A stretch of DNA of 32,038 nt from Fidelibacterota bacterium (GTDB lineage Bacteria; Fidelibacterota; Marinisomatia; Marinisomatales; TCS55). The notes under the pieces are model-generated. The model was given only the letters and a program-made list of their open reading frames with translations, had not been told where the DNA came from and did no database searches. Of the stretch, positions 1-8,200 are shown in pieces (the stretch's first letter is position 1; each line of letters opens with the position of its first letter). The DNA lies in contig JAPYOT010000016.1 of the NCBI GenBank assembly GCA_029938045.1, forward strand, positions 1 through 32,038, read 5' to 3'. A program made the position numbers and the translations under genes.

Positions 1-60
1 GCCTTCCATTGGCCCGGCGCTACCCGAAATTCATTCGTCAATATTTCATATACATTTTAA
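1..60 (+). CDS. C-terminal end of a probable outer-membrane beta-barrel protein (partial)
   Basis: Frame 1 is open from the window edge and ends at a TAA at 58-60, giving 19 residues. The last residues read WPGATRNSFVNISYTF. An alternating hydrophobic strand ending in Y-x-F directly before the stop is the usual C-terminal signature of outer-membrane barrels, and a PG-x-R-N-x-F motif just before the last strand is common in TonB-dependent receptors. This rests on a very short peptide. A competing frame (starting at base 3 and ending at TAG 66-68) is also open and more basic, so the call is tentative. It converges on the minus-strand hydrolase that ends at 181. Confidence 0.4.
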   Translation, partial: AFHWPGATRNSFVNISYTF

Positions 61-180
61 AATATTAGTGTGGAACGAAAATCCATCTAATCTTTCAAAC
101 GATGGATGAATTCCTTTCTTGCATTATCCACGATCAAAGATGCTCGTGGCACTCAAAAAATTATGGCTGACCAATAGTCC

Positions 181-1257
181 TTATTTCATAAAACGCCGGG
201 CGATCCGTTTGGCTAATTTATTCAAATTTCCACCGGAACCAGAATTGACCAGAATCGCCACAGTCACATCCTTTTCGGGGTAGTGAATCAACATGGCTCG
301 CCCACCAGTAGAGCCACCACTGTGTCCTACAATTTTATTTCGCCAAAAATCTTTTTGAGTCACCCATCCCAATCCATATTTTGTTGATTTTCCATTTTTT
401 AGTCGTAATGGTTTCTGAAGTTCATTCAATGTTTTTTTAGTTAAAAACTTTGTCTGATTTAATCCATGAATGAAATTAACCATATCAATTGTGGTCCCGA
501 CAAAACCACCACCGGCCCATTTATAACTGTTATCCACAAATGGTGCGATGGAGATTTCTCCATTCTTAACTGAATAGAATGATGCGATTGGCGTCAACGT
601 TGAATCCCGATGTTCTGCCATGAGTGTTTCCATCCCCAGTGCTATAAATACCGTATCCTCCATATAGGCCAGGAAATCAATCCCGGAAGCACCTTCCACC
701 ACAGCGCTCACCAAATTCCACCCATAACTGCTGTAGCGGAATTTTGTCCCCGGTTCATGGAGTAATGTATCCTGATCAAATATAGACAAGCCACTGGCAA
801 TATTCGGATAAAAGGTATTACTGAGCATTTCTTTGCCCCGATAATGTCGGATACCGGCCAAATGTCCCATGGTTTGTCGAGTGGTAATGGGCCATCGTTT
901 TTCTGGAAAGGAGGCCACGTATTGTTGAATGGGTGCATTGAGATCCAGTTTATCCTGATCGATAAGTCGCCCGATGGCAGCAGAGGTGACTGTTTTTGAA
1001 ACGCTACCAATTCGGAAACGCGTTTGGGGTGTTACTGAAATATTTTTGTCAACATCTGCAAAGCCAAACCCTTCGCTCCAAATAATTTCACCCTCTTTTC
1101 CAACAGTTATGGATAGACCGGGCATTTTATGGGTTTTCATGAATTTTTCTATGATTCGTGATGCCCGAGCTTCCGGACCACTTCCTGATGAACTTAACCC
1201 GGCAACGGAAAAAATAAAAAGGAGGATTAGGATGTAAATATGCTTCAATTGATTCAT
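181..1257 (-). CDS. LACTB-like serine hydrolase (beta-lactamase / class C fold), secreted
   Basis: The 358-residue protein has a Sec-type signal peptide (hydrophobic residues 8-20). It carries the penicillin-binding-protein-like catalytic set: SVSK at 85-88 (nucleophile Ser85, Lys88), YSS at 175-177 in place of YxN, and HSG at 312-314 in place of KTG. The surroundings (SGIRHY-like AGIRHY at 134-139, EPGTKFRYSSYGW) resemble the LACTB peptidase-like branch more than true AmpC enzymes, so a peptide or amide hydrolase or esterase role is likelier than antibiotic resistance. The start has an AAGGA ribosome site five bases upstream. Its ATG overlaps the stop of the upstream flavoprotein gene by 4 bases, so the two are probably translationally coupled. 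Substrate is unknown. Confidence 0.88.
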   Translation of the reverse strand: MNQLKHIYILILLFIFSVAGLSSSGSGPEARASRIIEKFMKTHKMPGLSITVGKEGEIIWSEGFGFADVDKNISVTPQTRFRIGSVSKTVTSAAIGRLIDQDKLDLNAPIQQYVASFPEKRWPITTRQTMGHLAGIRHYRGKEMLSNTFYPNIASGLSIFDQDTLLHEPGTKFRYSSYGWNLVSAVVEGASGIDFLAYMEDTVFIALGMETLMAEHRDSTLTPIASFYSVKNGEISIAPFVDNSYKWAGGGFVGTTIDMVNFIHGLNQTKFLTKKTLNELQKPLRLKNGKSTKYGLGWVTQKDFWRNKIVGHSGGSTGGRAMLIHYPEKDVTVAILVNSGSGGNLNKLAKRIARRFMK

Positions 1258-1898
1258 AGTGATCCTTTTTTAAGATAATCCGGGATACCAATACTTTCGG
1301 GTAAAACTGGATCGGGTATAAGTGTACCTTTTTTTAGTTCGGTAGGCAGAACACCTGCCCAAATTGGGAGGGCATAGTCTGCATCATCGTCCCCGGGCGG
1401 GCCGGATCTTATTTTGGCCGATGCTTCTTTTAATGAAATTGAGATGACCGTTGTGGCATCCAATTCTTTTTGATTCGGCTCTCTCACATCATCCCATCGA
1501 TTGGGAACTAAATGGTCACTTACCACTTTGAGTGCATCCCATTTTTCCTGTGGGTCCTCAACGATTTCACCTTTGCCGAATATAACAACTGAACGATAAT
1601 TCAATGAATGGTGAAATGCAGAACGAGCCAGAACAATACCGTCTACCAAAGTGATGGTGACACAAATATTATTTTTACCGGGTATGGATTTGAGTAAACG
1701 GCTGGCGGCGGATCCATGGATGTATAATGTATCATTGGTGCGTGCATGAATTGTGGGAATGACCACGGGACTACCATTATGATTGATGCCCACATGGCAA
1801 TAAATCGCTTCGTCAATAATCGGATAAATAATTTCTTTATCATAATGACCTCGTTCTGGGATGCGCCGTACCCGGGTTCGTTCTGTTTTCAGTGTCAT
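1254..1898 (-). CDS. Pyridoxamine 5'-phosphate oxidase family (FMN-binding split barrel) protein
   Basis: The 214-residue cytoplasmic protein looks like the NimA / Pyridox_ox_2 group: an N-terminal arginine-rich segment (TERTRVRRIPERG), a core with GSPVVIPTIHAR and LYIHGSAASRLL, and a middle VDGIVLARSAFHHSLNYRSV segment typical of the flavin-binding split barrel. Relatives bind FMN or heme and act as reductases of small substrates; the substrate here cannot be read. An AGGA ribosome site sits about seven bases before the ATG. It lies 13 bases after the M20 hydrolase gene and overlaps the serine hydrolase gene by 4 bases, so all three are likely one transcript. Confidence 0.85.
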   Translation of the reverse strand: MTLKTERTRVRRIPERGHYDKEIIYPIIDEAIYCHVGINHNGSPVVIPTIHARTNDTLYIHGSAASRLLKSIPGKNNICVTITLVDGIVLARSAFHHSLNYRSVVIFGKGEIVEDPQEKWDALKVVSDHLVPNRWDDVREPNQKELDATTVISISLKEASAKIRSGPPGDDDADYALPIWAGVLPTELKKGTLIPDPVLPESIGIPDYLKKGSL

Positions 1899-1911
1899 AA
1901 AGGATTCCTAT

Positions 1912-3216
1912 TTATAATTGTTTATCAATAATTAGAACGGTATTCAATAATACGTTTGCTCCATTGGTAATATCTTCTGGAGAAGAATATTCAGTTGGGG
2001 AGTGGCTGATACCTTCTTTACTTGGAATAAATATCATCCCAATTGGACAAATTTGAGTCATTTCTTGAGCATCATGTCCGGCACCGCTTGGTAAATATTT
2101 ATTAGATAGTTTCAGTTCATCAACTGCTAGATTGATATACCGGCTAATACGACGATCAGCTGGCTGAGGCACAATTGAGATGGTTGGTTCAAATTTAAAT
2201 GTTGTTTGTGTTTGGCGGGCTATCTTTGCAGAGGCTGTTTTAATCTTCTGGAATATGGAATTGATTTTCTTTCCATCCAGATCACGAATTTCTAAACTGG
2301 TTTTCACCAAACCGGGCACCACATTAGGAGCACCGGGGTAGGATTGAATTTTACCCACGGTCGCTACTTGTCGCCCCGGCGTATTTTTGCCTATTTCATG
2401 AACAACCTGTACATACTGGGCTGCGGCATATAAGGCATCCTTTCTTTTATCCATGGGGGTGGTTCCTGCATGGTTAGAAAATCCGGTCACAGTTACATCC
2501 CATTGCTTGATACCCACAATGCCCTGAACAATTCCAATATCAATATTTTCATCATCTAGAATACCGCCTTGTTCAATGTGGAGTTCCACATAAGCAGCCC
2601 AATCACCCTTTGATAATTTGGCAGATTGGATATTGTCTACATTACCGCCGATCTTGTTTATGCCGTCTCGAATGGATAATCCACTGCTTGAGATCAGTTC
2701 CAAATCTTTGGATGTAAGTCCGGTAGTCATGACCTTACTTCCGAATAATCCTCCTTCTTCATTTTGAAAAATAATTATAATCAAGGATCGATTCAGGGAT
2801 ACACCTTTTTCAAGGATGGTTTGTGCCACCTCAATGGCAGAGATGGACCCCACATTTCCATCATAATTTCCCCCCTCGGGAACCGAATCGATGTGAGAGC
2901 CAATGGCAATGGGAGGGAGGGAATTATTTCCCCCTTTTAAGGTTGCAATGATATTTCCACCCGGATCGATATTGACTTCAAGACCGGCCTTTTTCATTAA
3001 TTGAATCACATATTTGCGACCACTCAAATCTGCAAGGCTATAGGCAACACGACTGATGCCGCCAAAATCATTTTTTCCATAAATTGATAATTCATCCATA
3101 TGTGCATTGAGGCGTTCCCCATTCACACGGATTGGATTTTGAGCAATTAAAATTGAAAATAAACTTAGAAACCAAATCGTGACTATTTTACATTGTTGAA
3201 TCAAAATTCCTCCCAT
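1912..3216 (-). CDS. M20-family amidase, hydantoinase/carbamoylase type, exported
   Basis: The 434-residue protein matches the N-carbamoyl-L-amino-acid hydrolase / allantoate amidohydrolase branch of M20 metallohydrolases. The di-metal ligands are in place: His108 and Asp119 (GSHIDSVPEGGNYDG), Glu153/Glu154 (NEEGG), His213 (ELHIEQG) and His405 (SHSP); the GAGHDAQ motif with His381 is also kept. The dimerisation lid segment (FSNHAGTTPMDKRKDA) is present. A hydrophobic N terminus (residues 11-25, ending IAQN) suggests Sec export, unusual for this mostly cytoplasmic group. Start choice is open: ATG at 3216 has no ribosome site, while a TTG at 3204 (fifth codon) has GGGAGGA four bases before it and still leaves a full signal peptide. 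It is first in a three-gene operon and divergent from polA. Confidence 0.87.
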   Translation of the reverse strand: MGGILIQQCKIVTIWFLSLFSILIAQNPIRVNGERLNAHMDELSIYGKNDFGGISRVAYSLADLSGRKYVIQLMKKAGLEVNIDPGGNIIATLKGGNNSLPPIAIGSHIDSVPEGGNYDGNVGSISAIEVAQTILEKGVSLNRSLIIIIFQNEEGGLFGSKVMTTGLTSKDLELISSSGLSIRDGINKIGGNVDNIQSAKLSKGDWAAYVELHIEQGGILDDENIDIGIVQGIVGIKQWDVTVTGFSNHAGTTPMDKRKDALYAAAQYVQVVHEIGKNTPGRQVATVGKIQSYPGAPNVVPGLVKTSLEIRDLDGKKINSIFQKIKTASAKIARQTQTTFKFEPTISIVPQPADRRISRYINLAVDELKLSNKYLPSGAGHDAQEMTQICPIGMIFIPSKEGISHSPTEYSSPEDITNGANVLLNTVLIIDKQL

Positions 3217-3224
3217 GGATTATA
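3202..3224 (-). promoter_or_regulatory. Start region of the M20 gene: -10-like TATAAT plus internal ribosome site
   Basis: On the minus strand a perfect TATAAT (3224-3219) lies two bases before the ATG at 3216. The sequence GGGAGGAA (3214-3207) follows, then a TTG codon at 3204. The -35 at 17 bases is poor. If this -10 is used, the ATG lies upstream of the transcript start and TTG 3204 becomes the probable initiator. This is inference from spacing only. Confidence 0.25.
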
Positions 3225-3331
3225 TAAGAAGTTAATAGAATTTACACCCTATTTCATGCTTTGATATTTTTCAAAATGGGAAATCTTTTCCAATATTCCA
3301 ATTCACTAAAATCCATTAACTTCAACGCTTC

Positions 3332-6049
3332 ATGTCAGACAATAAATCTAATAGAAAACGCCTTTTCCTTATAGATGGCTATGCCATGCTGTACCGTGCC
3401 CATTTTGCCATGATTCGAAATCCGTTAATTAACAGCAAAGGTATGCACACATCTGCTTTGTTTGGTTTCACTAATCAGGTGTTAAAATTATTACGTAAAG
3501 AAAAACCGGATTATCTCATGGCTGCATTTGATTCTGCAGAAAAAACATTTCGCCATAAACGCTATCCTGAGTACAAAGCAACACGTGAAAAGATGCCGGA
3601 AGAAATGCAGGATCAACTTCCCTATCTATGGAAATTAATGGAAGCCATGCGTATTCCTACTTTGGTACGACCAGGATTTGAAGCAGATGACATCATCGGC
3701 ACGTTGGCGAAGCGCGGAGATGAAAATGGGTTTGATGTTTATATCGTCAGTGGTGATAAAGATTTTATGCAGTTGATTAATGACCATATTTTTCTCTATA
3801 GACCTTCGGGCCGGCAAATGGATACCAAAATTTATGATCGGGAAGGTGTCATTGAAAAATGGGGACTACCGCCAGAAAAAATAATAGACTTGCTGGGACT
3901 CATGGGTGATGCATCCGACAATGTCCCCGGCGTCATGGGTGTGGGTAAAAAAACAGCGGTAAAATTATTGAATGAATATGGCACTCTGGAAAATGCTTTG
4001 GATCATGCGGATGAAGTGAAAAATAAACGTGCACGAGAGGGGCTTCAAAATTGCCGTGAAAAAGCACTCCTAAGCCAAGAATTGGTCACGATTGATATCC
4101 AAATGGACATTGATGAAGATTTTGAAGCCATGGCTACCAACGGGTTTGATGTGAATGCCATGGATTCTCTATTCCTCGAATTAGAATTTCAAGCATTGCA
4201 AACTCAATTAAATGCATTCCATGGAGAAGTACCCACCCAGGAGGATCGGCCGGAAAAGGATTACAAAGCATTATTAACACTCGATGAATTAAGATCATTT
4301 ATCAATGGATTGAAAAAAGGGAAATGGTTGTCCTTTGACTTAGAGACCACTTCTGTTTATCCAATGCAATGTGATATCGTTGGGTTTTCATTTTCAACAA
4401 AAGCGGATACGGGCGTTTACATACCCATTCAATATAAAGAAAAAGAAGCAGAGCTTTTTGATGATGTACTCAATTCTGTTTTATCCATCATTAAACCCAT
4501 GTTAGAAGATCCATCCATCCCAAAAACGGGGCAGAATGTAAAATTTGATGCACTGATTCTGAAACGACATGGAATTGACGTGAAGGGCATTCAGTTCGAT
4601 ACCTTGGTGGCTGCCCATTTATTGAAACCGGAATCCAGATCATTAAAGTTGGATAACCTCAGTATGGAAAAGTTGAACTATCGTATGGTTCCCATAGAGG
4701 ATTTGATTGGCAAGGGACGGAATCAAATTACCATGGCAGAAGTTGAATTAGATAAATGCACATTTTACGCAGCAGAAGATGCGGATGTTGCACTTCAGCT
4801 TACCTATATCTACGAAAAAGAAATGAAAGAAAAAGGGATTGATCAATTCTTTTACGATGTTGAATTGCCATTGCTGCCAGTACTCCTGGAAATGGAATTT
4901 ATGGGAATGTTTGTTGACGGTGAAATGTTGGCATCCATGTCTGAAGAATTGGGGAAGAAGATTGACAGTCTTGTGGCTGATATTAAAAAGGAAGCTGGGA
5001 CTGAATTCAATGTGAATTCAACGCAACAGCTAGCAAACATTTTATTTGATATAAAAGGATTGCCGGAAATTAAAAAAAGATCTACGGCTGAAAATATTCT
5101 CCAAAGATTAAAAAGCGAGAATCCAATTCCCGGGCTCGTTCTTGAATATCGAAAATTAAATAAACTCAAAAACACCTATGTAGATGCTTTACCAGCATTA
5201 ATCCATCCCGAGACCAAACGGATACATTCTACGTTTAATCAAACGATCGCATCCACGGGCCGATTATCCTCCAGTAATCCAAATTTCCAGAATATTCCCA
5301 TTCGCACCGAGGAAGGAAGAGAAATTCGGAAAGCATTTCGAACCGAAAATAATGGATGGCAAATATTTTCAGCCGATTATTCTCAAATTGAGCTTCGAAT
5401 AATGGCACACCTTTCAAAAGATAAAGCATTGGTGGATGCATTTAACAAAGGCGAAGATATCCACACACGAACAGCAGCGGACGTGTTTAATATATCCATG
5501 GAAGATGTTATCCCGGAAATGCGCCGGACGGCAAAAATTGTTAATTTTGGATTACTGTATGGTGCGGGACCATTCCGGATGAGCCAGGAATTGGGCATTC
5601 CTCAAAAAGAAGCCAAAGCCATTATTGAAGCATATTTTGAACGATATTCCGGTATTAAGAATTATATTGAATCCACAGTAGAAAAAGCCAGGGAATTCCA
5701 ATATGTAGAAACCATGCTGGGTCGCCGCCGCCCAGTTTGGGATATTGACAGTACCAATCATCTTCATCGGGAGGCAGCTAAGCGCATGGCAATCAATATG
5801 CCGATTCAGGGAACCAATGCAGAAATGATAAAAATAGCCATGGTTGCCATCCAGAAAAAAATTGAATATGAACATATGGAATCCAAAATGGTGCTTCAAG
5901 TTCATGATGAATTGGTATTTGAAGTACCAGAAGCTGAATTGGACCCTTTAAAATCACTGGTCATTGTTGAAATGGAAAGCGCTTTACCATTATCCGTTCC
6001 CATTGTGGTGGATTGCGGCCATGGAAAATCCTGGTTTGAGGCCCATTAA
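3332..6049 (+). CDS. polA: DNA polymerase I with 5'-3' and 3'-5' exonuclease domains
   Basis: The 905-residue protein has the complete three-domain layout. The 5' nuclease spans about 10-295 (FLIDGYAMLYR, FEADDIIG, GDKDF, GDASDNVPGV). The proofreading exonuclease, about 315-500, keeps its acidic residues: Asp336/Glu338 (FDLETT), Asn402/Asp406 and Tyr479/Asp483 (YAAED), so it should be active. The polymerase domain has motif A DYSQIELR (Asp682), O-helix R731, K735, F739 and Y743, and motif C HDE at 858-860. Phe739 matches E. coli Phe762, the residue that favours deoxy over dideoxy nucleotides. It fills gaps in lagging-strand synthesis and repair. No ribosome site is visible. Its stop overlaps the next start by one base (TAATG). 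Confidence 0.98.
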   Translation: MSDNKSNRKRLFLIDGYAMLYRAHFAMIRNPLINSKGMHTSALFGFTNQVLKLLRKEKPDYLMAAFDSAEKTFRHKRYPEYKATREKMPEEMQDQLPYLWKLMEAMRIPTLVRPGFEADDIIGTLAKRGDENGFDVYIVSGDKDFMQLINDHIFLYRPSGRQMDTKIYDREGVIEKWGLPPEKIIDLLGLMGDASDNVPGVMGVGKKTAVKLLNEYGTLENALDHADEVKNKRAREGLQNCREKALLSQELVTIDIQMDIDEDFEAMATNGFDVNAMDSLFLELEFQALQTQLNAFHGEVPTQEDRPEKDYKALLTLDELRSFINGLKKGKWLSFDLETTSVYPMQCDIVGFSFSTKADTGVYIPIQYKEKEAELFDDVLNSVLSIIKPMLEDPSIPKTGQNVKFDALILKRHGIDVKGIQFDTLVAAHLLKPESRSLKLDNLSMEKLNYRMVPIEDLIGKGRNQITMAEVELDKCTFYAAEDADVALQLTYIYEKEMKEKGIDQFFYDVELPLLPVLLEMEFMGMFVDGEMLASMSEELGKKIDSLVADIKKEAGTEFNVNSTQQLANILFDIKGLPEIKKRSTAENILQRLKSENPIPGLVLEYRKLNKLKNTYVDALPALIHPETKRIHSTFNQTIASTGRLSSSNPNFQNIPIRTEEGREIRKAFRTENNGWQIFSADYSQIELRIMAHLSKDKALVDAFNKGEDIHTRTAADVFNISMEDVIPEMRRTAKIVNFGLLYGAGPFRMSQELGIPQKEAKAIIEAYFERYSGIKNYIESTVEKAREFQYVETMLGRRRPVWDIDSTNHLHREAAKRMAINMPIQGTNAEMIKIAMVAIQKKIEYEHMESKMVLQVHDELVFEVPEAELDPLKSLVIVEMESALPLSVPIVVDCGHGKSWFEAH

Positions 6050-6975
6050 TGGAAGCAAGCATCACACTTAAAAAGGTCGGAAAATTAATCGGAGATAAAA
6101 CCATTTTGGCCAGCTTAACGTTTGGAATAGAACGGGGATCGCTGGTAGCCATTATTGGTGACAACGAAGCGGGAAAATCCATGCTGTTAAAAGTGATTTC
6201 CGGCGTTGAAAATCAGGAGTTTGGCAATGTTTATATCAATGGATTGGATTTAAGGAAACGCCGATTATCAGTCATTTCATCCATAGGGTTTGTCCCTCAT
6301 GAAATTGATCTTGATCCCTGGCTAACGCTGGAACAAAACGTTCGATTTATGGGACTTATGTATGGGGTGGATATTGAAACATTAAATACACGGATGATCC
6401 AATTGGCTCGAGATTTTCATATAATTCCCCATCTTAAAAGGATGGTGCAGGATATTTCTCCGGGGATCATAAAAAAAGGAATGATTCTTCGGGCTCTGAT
6501 TCATGATCCTGATATTTTAATTATGGATGAACCGACGGCATTTATGGATGCAGAATCTTATCGACAGACATGGGATTTTCTGCTCCGATTAAAAGGCAAA
6601 AAAACCATGTTGTATGTGAGCCAAACACTCTCTGAGGTAGAGGAAGCTCATGATCGTATTCTGGTATTGGAAGATGGAAAAATAACATTGGATGGAAGTT
6701 TGGACAAACTATTAGGGAGTACCTTTGATTATCATCAATTTCAAATTGAATTTGAAGAACTGTCTGATGATTTATTTGAAAAATTATCTAATGTCCCCAA
6801 AGTGAAAAATCCATCTCGCATTGGGAACAGTATCCATTTTTATGGTCGTGAAAGAAATGTATTCTTTGCCGTATTAAATGCAGCGGCCTCATCGGTGATG
6901 AAGGATATCAGCGTTAATAAACTGGGACTTCAAGATTTAATGGATGCTAAATTTGCAAGGGATGGTATTCATTGA
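6049..6975 (+). CDS. ABC transporter ATP-binding protein with altered catalytic motifs
   Basis: The 308-residue protein has one nucleotide-binding domain (about 5-225) and a C-terminal extension of about 80 residues like those of ABC-2 / GldA-type ATPases. Walker A is intact (GDNEAGKS, 37-44) and Walker B with the catalytic acid is intact (ILIMDEPT, Glu161). Three other motifs differ from consensus: the Q-loop position is His84 (FVPHE), the signature reads ISPGI (136-140) instead of LSGGQ, and the H-loop position is Gln192 (VSQTLSEVEE) instead of His. It is coupled by one-base overlap to polA and by TTGA overlap to a permease, which should be its membrane partner. Substrate is unknown. A CcmA-type heme exporter role is possible but nothing specific supports it. 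Confidence 0.88.
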   Translation: MEASITLKKVGKLIGDKTILASLTFGIERGSLVAIIGDNEAGKSMLLKVISGVENQEFGNVYINGLDLRKRRLSVISSIGFVPHEIDLDPWLTLEQNVRFMGLMYGVDIETLNTRMIQLARDFHIIPHLKRMVQDISPGIIKKGMILRALIHDPDILIMDEPTAFMDAESYRQTWDFLLRLKGKKTMLYVSQTLSEVEEAHDRILVLEDGKITLDGSLDKLLGSTFDYHQFQIEFEELSDDLFEKLSNVPKVKNPSRIGNSIHFYGRERNVFFAVLNAAASSVMKDISVNKLGLQDLMDAKFARDGIH

Positions 6976-7721
6976 TTAAGGCATTATTTTTCCGAAGATT
7001 ATGGCTCATGGGTCACCGTCCAATGATGACATTTTCATTTATGGTCATTTTACCGTTATTGCTGCATATATCCATTACGATGGTCATGAAAAATATTTTG
7101 GTTCGTTCTTTGGATCAAATTCCTTATGAATTATGGATTTTTCCGGGCATCATTTTAATCATTGCATCCATGTCAACATTTTCCATGATTTACAGAGATT
7201 TATTTGATTTACGTATTCATAAGAAATCATTTTTACCCATGACGTTGGCACCCTATTCAAAGACACAGCTCATTTTGGGTTTTCTCATTACATCAATTGT
7301 TGAAACAACTGTATATGTCATTGTTGCTATGGCCGTTCTTACCGTTTTTCTTCCGACACCATTCCATATTTCCACTTATTTTATTATTTTGATTTTTACA
7401 TTTTTTTATACATTTATTATTGGAAATATAATCATTACCTTTTCGGTGGTAACGGATAGAATTTCAATTTATTTATCCATTTTATTAACCATGTTTCTCA
7501 TTATTTTATTTGGAACAGGGATCCTGGTCGAATTTGAATTTTATCCCAAGACGATTGGAATCATTTTATCAAATTTTCCCCTCAGCATGTTTTTATCCAG
7601 TTTAAGAGAATTAATTTTTTTCAATCGAATTGATTGGCTTCAAATATTCATTCCCATTATGGTGGCAATAGGTTGGACATGGGTGAATGGCTATTTGCTC
7701 AAAAGGAAATTAAAACAATGA
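6972..7721 (+). CDS. ABC-2-type membrane permease, six predicted helices
   Basis: The 249-residue, strongly hydrophobic protein has about six membrane segments (around 18-40, 52-72, 96-125, 130-155, 160-185, 222-243), the usual size and topology of an ABC-2 or CcmB-like permease. The reading frame needs a TTG start overlapping the ATPase stop (TTGA); the first internal ATG at 7008 is an alternative but would break the overlap pattern. The end overlaps the next gene by 4 bases (ATGA). With the upstream ATPase it should form a 2+2 transporter in the inner membrane. Direction and substrate cannot be inferred. Confidence 0.85.
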   Translation: MIKALFFRRLWLMGHRPMMTFSFMVILPLLLHISITMVMKNILVRSLDQIPYELWIFPGIILIIASMSTFSMIYRDLFDLRIHKKSFLPMTLAPYSKTQLILGFLITSIVETTVYVIVAMAVLTVFLPTPFHISTYFIILIFTFFYTFIIGNIIITFSVVTDRISIYLSILLTMFLIILFGTGILVEFEFYPKTIGIILSNFPLSMFLSSLRELIFFNRIDWLQIFIPIMVAIGWTWVNGYLLKRKLKQ

Positions 7722-8191
7722 AAGCGTATTTGTCAGGTGCCATGGAATTTTCCAAGGATGAGGGTGCGGCCTGGCGGGTGACAATGACACAGTGGTTAGA
7801 TAAACACTTGGGACATACAGTCTATAATCCAGTAATAGAATCTGAGGATTTGGTAAAAGAATATGGTGCTGAATCTTATCGCGAATGGAAAAAAAACGAT
7901 ATCCATAAATATTCAGATTTTATGCGTGTATGTGTGGATAGAGATATTGATATTGTACGGAATAAAATGGATTATCTTATTTGTCTATGGGATGAAAGTG
8001 TTCTCAAAGGTGCGGGAACCCATGCGGAGGTGACTATCGCATATGAATGTGGTAAACCGGTTTATCTTATTAATAAACTTCCCACGATAGATTTAAGTGG
8101 ATGGATTATGGCTTGTAGTACAGAAATATTTTCTGATTTTGACGCATTAAAAATATGTTTAAACAATCAATATTCTTCTGACAAGATTTGA
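7718..8191 (+). CDS. Nucleoside 2-deoxyribosyltransferase-like protein (DUF4406-like)
   Basis: The 157-residue protein starts at ATG 7718, overlapping the permease stop; a longer frame opening at 7634 would lie inside the permease gene and is less likely. The N terminus KAYLSGAMEF resembles the phosphate/nucleoside-binding strand of this Rossmann-like family. The middle RDIDIVRNKMDYLICLWDES and the GAGTHAEVTIAYECGKPVYLI segment match its catalytic region, with Glu104 as the probable nucleophile. Relatives exchange bases on deoxynucleosides or hydrolyse nucleotides. Downstream of polA it could serve nucleotide salvage or pool cleaning, but this is inference. Confidence 0.75.
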   Translation: MKAYLSGAMEFSKDEGAAWRVTMTQWLDKHLGHTVYNPVIESEDLVKEYGAESYREWKKNDIHKYSDFMRVCVDRDIDIVRNKMDYLICLWDESVLKGAGTHAEVTIAYECGKPVYLINKLPTIDLSGWIMACSTEIFSDFDALKICLNNQYSSDKI

Positions 8192-8200
8192 GTATTAATC

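Noticed and set aside
128-149. Inverted repeat CCACGA...TCGTGG downstream of the two convergent genes, possible terminator
   Set aside because: The stem is only six bases with a ten-base loop, and no T run follows on either strand.
181-1257. Calling the serine hydrolase an AmpC beta-lactamase or resistance gene
   Set aside because: The YxN and KTG motifs are replaced by YSS and HSG, and the sequence around AGIRHY is LACTB-like; resistance is not supported.
6049-7721. Assigning the ABC pair as CcmA/CcmB heme exporter
   Set aside because: Size and topology fit loosely, but no other cytochrome c maturation gene is present and no CcmB-specific motif is seen.
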